64,000 nucleotides of DNA from Fennellomyces sp. T-0311 (Eukaryota; Mucoromycota; Mucoromycetes; Mucorales; Lichtheimiaceae), in assembly GCA_025266875.1 (NCBI GenBank), contig JALLLT010000001.1, positions 1,798,001 to 1,862,000 on the forward strand, in the 5' to 3' direction. A program made the position numbers and the translations under genes. Shown here piece by piece: positions 56,264-64,000 of this stretch. The notes under the pieces were generated by a model. The model was not told the origin of the DNA and ran no database searches. It was given only the letters and a program-made list of their open reading frames with translations. The stretch's first letter is position 1, and each line of letters starts with the position of its first letter.

Positions 56264-58934
56264 AGAAAAAATAAATTTAAGATATATTCATAGCATATTA
56301 AGATTTTTACATATTTTTTTTTGGATTGTTTTGAATATATTTTGAATATATTTTGAATATCGTGTTCGAATATTTCTTAATATATTTTGAATATGTAAAA
56401 AGAAACGAATATTTTTCAAACATATTAATACGGTTGCGCATATGCTTTAAATCCTTATGGTGCGCAATAACTGTTTATTACTAATTCTTATAGTACTATC
56501 GTATTGCTACATATACTACTATTGCTAGACACATCACTTACCTCCATTTATCCCATCATATCGTGTTTTGAACCCTTCATTCCGACGCCTTCGTATACCT
56601 GCGCTTCTTTACAGTTTTTTCCTTTGAGCGTGGTTTCTTCATCCGCATCCTTTGTAACTTTCTTGGGCGGTCTACCACGTCGTTTTTTGGGGTGAGTAAT
56701 CGTTGTTTGTGTTCTTAATAACTTGGGACTTTTTTGGCTTCCCAGTTTCTTGGATCCTAAAATTTTGAAGTCAATGTTTAAATTTCTTACCTCCATCTAA
56801 ACTTGTGTCATCGTTCACTTCAATTCGCCCCAATACCTTGACTATAGTTTTGCGCCTCAGTGATAGAAGCTGACTTCGCTGAAGTGAAATAAATATCAGT
56901 ACCACGCGTCTTAAAAAGATAATATATGTCAACGTTTTAGAATGACTTATGTTTATGGACCACCCTTGTACTGCTGCTTGCTTCAGATGGTGTGGCTCGC
57001 TGGTGTGGTATACTCGTGGCAGCTGACTTTTGCTTGTTACCCTTGACCGGCGACTCCTGTTGTATACCTTTGCCTGTTTTCTGCCGTCGATCTCGCGACT
57101 GTAGCCTTTTTGTGACTTTTTGATAGTTCTTGTGTGTTAGATTCAGGTTCCCTTCCATCGCGTTTACTAGAGAGTTTAGTGTCCAAGGTAGGTAGCTTTT
57201 TAAGGTTGCCCTCAACTAACTCCGGAAGATGATCATCACAAAGTAAATCATCTACTTCAAGCAGACCAGGGGTTCGTAAAGTTCGTCCATCTCCGTGCAG
57301 ACGCACACTATCGTCGTCGTCGTCGTCGTCGCAAGAAATACTGTCACTATCGCCGTCACTACTGGAGTCGCCGTTCTGAAAATCCCTTAGCTCATCGTCT
57401 TCATCATCACTTGACATCTCCTTAGAAGCATAACTTGATGAACGCGACTGAGGGTTTGCATAAGTGTCACTGGAACTATAATATTGTTTTTCAATCAAAA
57501 AGGTCAAAAAGTGGACAGATAATACCTTTCAGCGAGGGTTGCTCTGGTGTTGGAAGGAGCTTCGGTAGTACTAGTGATAAAGTTGTATTAATAGTAACTC
57601 ATGGATGTACGACAACCTACACACACCGATTGCCAGCCATCGCACCTGGGGCTAAAGCAAACAGTAGAAAAGGTGTTAGTTTTGATAATTAGTGTTTTGC
57701 CGTGCTTACTTTCTTTATCCTTTACACCCCAGAATGCTTTACGCATCATCAGCATCGCGCCCCAGCTTTCAATGCACGCAACAAGAGGGTACTCCTTACC
57801 AACCAGTTTTTCATACATTCCTTCGGCTTCCAGCCGTACTTGTTTTGAAAGATGCTCCCAAGTATTTGATGGACTCAAATTGTGATGCGCTCGAATATCA
57901 AGAACAAGATCTGCTGTATACATGAGTGCATTACCTTTAAAAGTTGCGTAATACCGATCATGGTAAGGGATATTCTGCTTCCTTAAGATGTCTTCGCATA
58001 GGTACTCGTATTGAGACCAGCGAAATTGGAGCGATGTTCCTTCTCGGACGAGTGGTTGCCTAACATCGCGAGGGATCTCTACATCTGCGAAAGGATTTTG
58101 CGCAGGAGAAGATTGTGGGTAAGATGGAAGCGGTCCTTGCGTGGTTGTAGTTGTGGTCAACGCATCAGCAAATTGTAACGCGAAACCTGAACCCTTGTCC
58201 TTGAGTTTACTCGTACCTGTTTTTACTTCCTCCAGATCGGTTGACACGGCTAGTTCCAAGCGGATGAGTCGCTGATCAACCGCAGCAAATCCGTCGGTAA
58301 CGCACTTCTTGAATTCGCCAATGGTTTGGAGAAACGTTGATAAAAGCCTTGTCGTTGTGTCGTCAGCCATCGGTTTGAATGTTGTAGCAGAAAAAGTACA
58401 AAAAATAACAGCTGCGCGAATTTGTTTCTGGTAGTGACAGATGACGACGGAAATTTAGGAATAGGCAGTAGGATGTTTAAGGAAGGTGTTACCTACGGAG
58501 GAACGGGCCGAGAATCTATTGTCAGAATGAATATCTGAGTAGACACAGGTGATCCGGGCAAGAGAGGGCTTACGAAAGAGCAGCGACAATATTTTGGCGA
58601 AAAGTTCCTGTCATTTGCAGAATTACAGAGCTAACGAGAGTCAACGGACCTTGGCCGTACAAGACAGGTAGTAGCCCCTAGCGACACGTAGTAGTTGCGG
58701 CTAACGACTTAATTGGATTTGCAGGACGCGCAAAAGGTATAGGCACCACGGAATATTTCTACTGTTCGCATCAGTAGCATAACAGCTGTTTTGAAATGCC
58801 TCCGACATATATATATCTCGCGAATATTTTCTAAATATCTGAATATCTGCTTAATATATTTTGAATATTTGTGAATACATGAATTTTCTGAAAATATAAT
58901 TTAAAAACTTGAATATATCCTGAATTTATTTTTT
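56264..58934 (-). mobile_element. transposon-like insertion (2.67 kb) with AT-rich ends and no transposase
   Basis: The left end AAAAAATAAATTTAAG and right end (reverse complement) AAAAAATAAATTCAGG are inverted, with matching GATATATTC just inside. Both ends continue into tandem-like GAATATATTTT repeats (about 56330-56420 and 58815-58895). The flanks show CCAT on both sides (56260-56263 and 58935-58938), or CCATAG/CCATGG if the first two bases are counted out of the element. It has one gene, with an AT-hook, and no recognisable transposase or reverse transcriptase, so it probably moves in trans or is of an undescribed type. The host sequence around it is an intron of the F-box/LRR-like gene. 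Confidence 0.6.
56548..58370 (-). CDS. element-borne protein with C-terminal AT-hook
   Basis: Starts at 58370 (MADDTTTRLLSTFLQ). The first 60 residues are helical, and a small conserved-looking domain spans residues about 100-220 (FRWSQYEYLCEDILRKQNI, YHDRYYATFKGNALMYT, LEAEGMYEKLVGKEYP). It continues through several exons: one around 57507-57040 is acidic (SSDDEDDELRDFQNG, then a poly-Asp run) and turns basic, and the last (56796-56548) has the AT-hook KKRRGRPPKK. Splice sites between 57700 and 57520 are uncertain. The function is not recognised. The helical domain followed by acidic and AT-hook parts suggests a chromatin or element-end binding protein. The gene at 1-621 ends in the same kind of acidic plus AT-hook region. 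Confidence 0.5.
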
Positions 58935-60460
58935 CCATGGTGAGCACTCACCTATTCAAAAGAAGACGTCGTAGTTGTCGGCATTGAGAAAGTAACTTGT
59001 ACATATCTTGGCTAGTCGTGGCTTTGGCCTGCAACTGAAAATTGACAAGATCATTGTGTGTTCGTGGTGACGAAAACGCGCGAATAACGCAATGCAGTGA
59101 CGAAGCTGTCAAATACTTCAAACGTTTGAGGTTGCACAAAATGGAGAGTAGGTGTGGTTATGTGCATGTATGCACATAACGGAGATCGGTCAAACATCCA
59201 TTCTAGCACATTCCATCAGATGAACACTCTGGAAGAGTATTTATGACTAAGGCCTAAACGGTATTACCTTACACCGGTTTCAAGGAAGCTGAATGATGTT
59301 CTACAGGACATGTACCTATCACAGAGTACACGGAGTCGATATCTGCCGTCGTCGGTAAAACATAAGACGAACACGCAACCCGATACGTCCTTGACCAAGT
59401 ATCATTTATCCAGAAACGGATATTAGAATCTCCAGTAAAAGATATAAAAGAGAGAGAGAGTTTATCCATAAAGGACAGATAATTATTCAGATTCTCAACG
59501 AATTCTACTCTTGTTACCAATTCTATCTCTTATAACTCTGTCACCACAGTAGGTATAGTAGGGCTATTACAGCACGATTTCGATGTGTATTAAGAACAAG
59601 CTTCGTCAAGGTGTAGCGAATATTCCAGAAGGCGCTTGTAAATGGCGTAACGTTGATCCTCTTGATATGTGCGTTGGCGTTTACTACGTATGATATCATT
59701 TATCTTGACTGTACATCAACATGACCCATACTTGCCATCAAATATCATAGATTTTACTTTGTTAAAGTTACCCGCATTGATGTTATGGATATAATGAAAA
59801 AGACTGGTGGCCAGCGGCATTTATGATAACATCTTCCACGTGCCCACCAATATGTGGTATTGTGCCCGCAATTTGACTGTCCTTGGTACTATCACCACAT
59901 GACAGAGTTTTCCAAGCGTTTGAACATTTGACAATCTTCCTACATCATACGCGGGAGACAGCCAGGCATACTGCCTTTGAACCATTCGGCAGAAATGAGA
60001 CATAGGAAGTGTAGAGACAGACCCGACACGGGTTTAATTCCTTTTTTTATCCCCATTCCTTGTTTTCGACCAACTGCGCATAGTTTGGATCACCCTTCAA
60101 AATATTCTGCAGGCCAGTATCATACACCTCTATTGCGCTCATAAGCTTGCCTTGCATTGGATATATATTATCTAGCTGGAGGTACCCTCTCAACGAAGTA
60201 GGATTGCATGCGATCATATCCTGTGCGTCTTTGATAATATCGTCTCAGTCTTGCAACACCCCCGCGACATTACTGATGACCAATCACGTTCAGTATGAAT
60301 GTAAATCTTGCCGGTCGATTTGCGATTGTAGCGTGTGGATCGACGATTGGATGTTTAATAAAAGTGAATGGCGCTTTGGAACTCATTTTGGTCATGCCAC
60401 CGACGTGAGGCTGTGTGAATCAGTTTCCATGCCCCTTCTACAAGCGCTTTAAAGTTTGAC

Positions 60461-63400
60461 TGAGCAACCATAACTTCTGCCAGTCATCCCATTCACGGTG
60501 CTGTTCTGAATTACGAAAAACATGCGATGTTTACAGAATGCGGATACAATACAAGATCCCTTTTGCCGTTTAACGGCGGTATCCTCGTTTGGGCGTACAG
60601 TAAGCCTCAAGTATAACGACAGTAACCGTGATTGTGTGTGTGTATTCATCCAAATTGATCCCGAGATTAGGTAGACATAAGCTTCAATTACATATACATA
60701 GTAGGTCAAAAGTTATTATTTTATTGGGAAGATATTTGATCTGCGCCTGTAGGCATATGATCACTTCCTTGCGGTACAAAAGGATTAAAGAAACAAATAG
60801 AGTGTAGGTGCCGTGCCTGAAAAAAAACCTCACTAGAGGTGAAAAAAGGCCGGACGGTGTTACATATACATATATGATACATAGGATTTGTTCCTGCACA
60901 AGCAAAGAAATTTGCGCATATGCAAGTAGAGACAATGCGCTTAAACAATCATGACGATGTAACGCTACTGTTTGAATCGTCCAGTCATGAAGTAAGCTAC
61001 CGGCTCTCTGCGTGTCAAGCACTTGTAAAAGAAACAAACTGGCTGCATCAACACGAATGAGGAACAACTGGACGCGTTATACATCGTTGCTGATGCCAAG
61101 GCTTTGTAGGTCGATTCGATCGCGTTGGCGATTCAATCGAACGCGAGCAAGATTGTCTCGGCGCATTTAGATTGTCATTTTTTTAACTTTTTTGGTTTGA
61201 AGGTGCCAAGGCACCAGTTTGAAAAATTGTTATGGCAGCAGCGCAAAGCATGCCACCATAGCTCAGCGAACTGCTCAGTCATACGGGCAAGCCGCGCGCA
61301 CTCTGGGACCATCCTGGGGCTTGCGGGGACGCCCGACGAGTAAGGGAAGGAGCCACTAGTATAAGGGGAAGGGGAGCCTATGCTAGGAGACAGGACAGTC
61401 GAAGGCAGGCTGGCTGGAAGACTTCGTTTATTCGGAAGGCGCCATCATTACTGCCTATAATACCAATCGACGCGCTACACGCTCTTGTGCAAGAACGGTA
61501 ACGCCCTGAGGATGGTTGGGGTCCAAGGAGAGCGGGGAAGAGTGCGAGAGCGCGCGTCAGTGCCGTATGCCAAAGCCGATCCACTTGCTCAGAACAAGTC
61601 TTCATTGCGCGTGTCGCTGTTTGCAGAAAGTGAGTCTTGGAGGAGAGAAAAAAGGATATCCGCAGCAGTGGCACCTGTTGTTTTTGTCTGCAATGAGCAG
61701 TCCCAAAAAAAAACTGCTGGTTCTGTTTGCACGTGAAGGCCATATCAACAAGCAACAAAGCTTCAGCCGCTCAGGAAAAGTGCTCCTGAACGATCGTTTT
61801 CGCTAGTGTCATGCCGGCCAAAGGTCAGACAACGGGCGCACAGACTTCTGTTTCAGGCCCCGTGCACTGCACCGTCGCCGCTCCAATTCAACTGTACTTT
61901 TTCACGCGTCGTCGCTGTGCAACTCGGCAACAGTTGCTTTGGAAACAGCTTTCAACACTGGACTGAGGTCAGACTCAATCATGACAAAACAGTGGCCAGA
62001 AAAGTGGCGTTTTACACACCCTGCTGAATTTCTGACTGTGGATTAAATGTTAGGGATCGGTTCAAAAAATCTGTGCAAGCTCTGCAATTCGACATGATCA
62101 TATGAAAAAGTGCGAACAAGTTAATCCAATGTTGTAGTAGAGCATACGACATCGCTGTAGACATAATGACTACCACAACTACAAGATCGCTGATGATGAT
62201 GTTCTTATGGTAATAAATAGACTGCTTGCCATACAGCCATACGGTATTATCTACTACAATCTTGAATTAAATTGCAGAACTTGCACATATTTTATCCGGG
62301 CCCATATTTTGGACCGGATGCACGGATTGAAGTGAGCATGCCAGCTTTTGATCGAGCTACACCAGATCTTTTGGTATGTGTGTACTTCCTTAAATTTTCG
62401 ATGGGGGTTTCAAAATTCGATGTGTGTCGTCTCATTGAACTTACATACATACCCTTTACATACCTTTGAATGAAGATACGTACAGCCGATACTATCGCTT
62501 AATACATGAATTATGCATGCCTACATAGTTGTTAAAGTAGCCACACCCCAAACATGCCAGCGATAACGTATGGATCAGCACCATTTGTTTTACACGATCT
62601 CATCCATGATCTAAAGTGAAAGTTATAAACGAATTTCGGATTTGATCTACGCGTCTTCCTATTTTTTCTTAGTAAAAGTTCAATACAATTGATAGGCTTT
62701 AGAGTCTTTGATGGTTACGTTTGAAGGTTAGAACCTTTTCTAAAGACATCTTTCCCGTGTGTTTGGAGCGTATGAATGTTACCACACGTTGCGATTGCTC
62801 GGGTAGCAAGGAATGATGGTGGAGATAAGCAGGTACATGTCAAGGGGTAACGTTTGAAGGACGATTACTTTTTAATGTAGCTACGATAAGCAATGTGATA
62901 GCTCTCTTTGATTTTGCGGTTGCCGATATATTCATTAACACGAGCTTTTCTGTGCCTGAGCCCATGGTAATGTTCTCATCTCTCATTTGCACCTGCTTGA
63001 ATAATATTTAATTATGCACATTACTTTTGCTGGAACCCTCTTAAAGGAGTTGCCTTGTCCAAATAGACTTTCGGTACATATTGCGAAACCATGCGCTACA
63101 CTATCCTACTCGCCGGAACTATCTTCCAGATATGGTCACTGTACTTTAAAGGTTTCACAGCGAAGATCGTAGTAAGCTCGAAATTCATCTTTGATACCGC
63201 AATATGTTTAATTAGCTTGGAAATATTTGAGGCCTTGAGCCCTCGAATAAAATATAATTAGCACGGACAACGTAAAGTTGTCGTACGCTCATTCGCCATT
63301 GCCATTTCGAATTGCAAGGTACAAGGGGCTAGTTTCTGTTCTTGAAGTAAAGTGTTTTTTTAGTTGCGTGATTGCCTACGCATTTCTGCTGCTTGTTTTG

Positions 63401-63668
63401 AGGGAGAAAACTACTCTTACCGAAGATTGATACGAGCTGTCCATGTGTGTCTAAGGTCTCAAGAACGAATGTCTGTGCATATGATTGGTTTCATATCAGA
63501 AATTGAGGCACGCACTACACTTCTGCCGACGCGCTCTTTTCCCTTGACTCACGGTGCTGTGGTTTCCCAGCATGAACATATGAGCAGAAAAATTGAGCTG
63601 CCGTTGAGAAACTAACAAAACCACAGCGCTCACTTTCTACCCTCTTCTTTTCTTCTTTATTGTTGACC
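60461..63668. other. intergenic region without supported genes
   Basis: About 3.2 kb. Open frames near 60684-61067 (-) and 61125-62027 (both strands) have no family resemblance and overlap on opposite strands. The stretch 61100-62030 is richer in GC than its surroundings and may be the remnant of a gene or element. The rest is AT-rich. No RNA gene was recognised. Confidence 0.35.
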
Positions 63669-63933
63669 ATGTCCGACTCCGCGCGCACTCTTTCTGCTGC
63701 TGCTGCTCTTGCTCCCGTTTCTCTCGCTGCTTTGGTTATGCGCCTTCCCCTCCTCCCTCACAATCTTAGCGACTCCCTCATCCTCCTCCTCTTTGTTGTT
63801 CCTTGCCTCTCTCGCCGTCGCACTTTCGACGAATACACCCCGCTCCCACCCATTCCTTTGTCACCTGTCCTTGCCTCCTATCTTAACCACTGCTTTCATG
63901 CCTCCCCCAGCCGTTCCTTTGCCATCTTTTGGT
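63669..63933 (+). CDS. first exon of a gene running off the right edge
   Basis: ATG at 63669 (MSDSARTLSAAAALAPV) follows a pyrimidine-rich stretch typical of a fungal leader. The frame is open for 88 codons in Leu/Pro/Ser-rich sequence. A good donor (GTAAGC) at 63934 suggests an intron follows. A second frame (63709-63996) is also open. The composition is low complexity, and no family can be named. Partial; low confidence in the frame. Confidence 0.3.
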
Positions 63934-64000
63934 AAGCATACTCAAGAATCAAAATGGAACGAAGCGCTTTGTATTGATTTTGTTCAATCAAACTAGGTGG

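Larger units (their letters stand above)
53896..60460 (-). pseudogene. decayed F-box/TPR/LRR-like gene, interrupted by an element
   Basis: Fragments on the minus strand follow the order seen in Mucoromycota F-box proteins. A TPR-like start at about 60450-60060 reads KLMSAIEVYDTGLQNIL and DPNYAQL. Next is LSNVQTLGKLCHVV near 59930. Leucine-rich pieces follow at 59139-58948 (LKRLKYLTASSLHCVI, CRQLRRLLL), 56222-56040, near 55550-55420 (GLLTIIADSTKHLERISLEI), 54870-54530 and 54610-54390 (PNFRHLKLRI, ILPLFTRLQHV). Several stops and a clear frame change near 59900 (HVV in one frame, GDSTKDSQIAG in the next) show it is broken. The element at 56264-58934 sits in what looks like a short intron (donor at 58945, acceptor near 56246). 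The parent family would act as substrate receptors of SCF ubiquitin ligases; this is inference. Confidence 0.45.

Noticed and set aside
60684..61067. 127-codon Leu/Ile-rich minus-strand frame
   Set aside because: Composition follows AT-rich DNA, and no membrane protein family or gene structure is recognisable.
61125..62027. Overlapping open frames on both strands in a GC-richer stretch
   Set aside because: No motif, no consistent splice structure, and equal openness on opposite strands. Possibly an old element, but nothing supports a call.

Overview
The window looks like a repeat-rich nuclear contig of an early-diverging filamentous fungus, most likely Mucoromycota. The inference rests on short GT-AG introns (about 35-75 nt), ordinary fungal housekeeping genes, and an F-box/TPR/LRR-type gene of the kind that is expanded in Mucoromycota. 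No prokaryotic operon, rRNA, tRNA or CRISPR array was seen. Positions 1-34839 are almost entirely transposable elements, 35600-50850 is a compact block of host genes, and 53900-60460 is a decayed F-box/LRR-like gene with another element inside it.

Layout. (1) 1-5271: the 3' end of an AT-hook gene (+) converges on a long minus-strand gene that joins a zinc ribbon (DUF6729-like), an RNase H-fold/DDE-like core and a complete DEDDy 3'-5' exonuclease; the exonuclease appears to sit between the second D and the E of the DDE-like core. (2) 5657-22316: a minus-strand gene of unknown function is split by two insertions. One is a 12418-bp KDZ (Kyakuja-Dileera-Zisupton) transposon at 5913-18330, with 283-bp terminal inverted repeats (one mismatch) and a perfect 8-bp target duplication GGATCCAG. 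The other is a PIF/Harbinger element at 19226-22186 with target duplication ACT. Removing each element with one duplication restores an open frame across the junction. (3) The KDZ element carries at least three genes: a seven-exon gene whose promoter and start codon lie inside the left terminal repeat, a C2H2 zinc-finger gene, and the KDZ transposase. It also contains an inverted pair of 30-bp minisatellites that once coded for a decapeptide repeat. A second PIF/Harbinger element (6272-8988, TTA duplication) sits inside the first intron of its first gene. (4) 22525-26450: a direct duplication of a roughly 1.94-kb unit, each made of about 271-bp subrepeats with GC-rich hairpins. (5) 26488-34839: an unusually large (8352 bp) Tc1/mariner-type element with TA duplication and about 422-bp terminal repeats. 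It carries an intact DD34E transposase, a paralogue that has lost two of the three catalytic residues, a helix-turn-helix protein, and a 1.37-kb-armed internal palindrome made of about 133-bp repeats.

Host block. In order: TMEM170-like membrane protein (+), Naa40/NatD-type histone N-acetyltransferase (-), P5B cation/polyamine ATPase of the Ypk9/ATP13A2 type (-), ER syntaxin 18/Ufe1 (-), divergent CAP-Gly protein (+), glutamine-rich protein with ASKYA repeats (-), and a Cdc25-type Ras exchange factor with SH3 domain (-). From 50853 to 53895 and 60461 to 63668 I see no convincing gene. A gene start enters at the right edge.

How it fits together: successive mobile-element insertions have disabled or lengthened host and element genes. 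The order is partly readable: the KDZ element entered the unknown gene, and the first Harbinger element then entered the KDZ element. All domain calls are by eye from translated sequence; exon boundaries given as exact were read from GT/AG sites, others are approximate.
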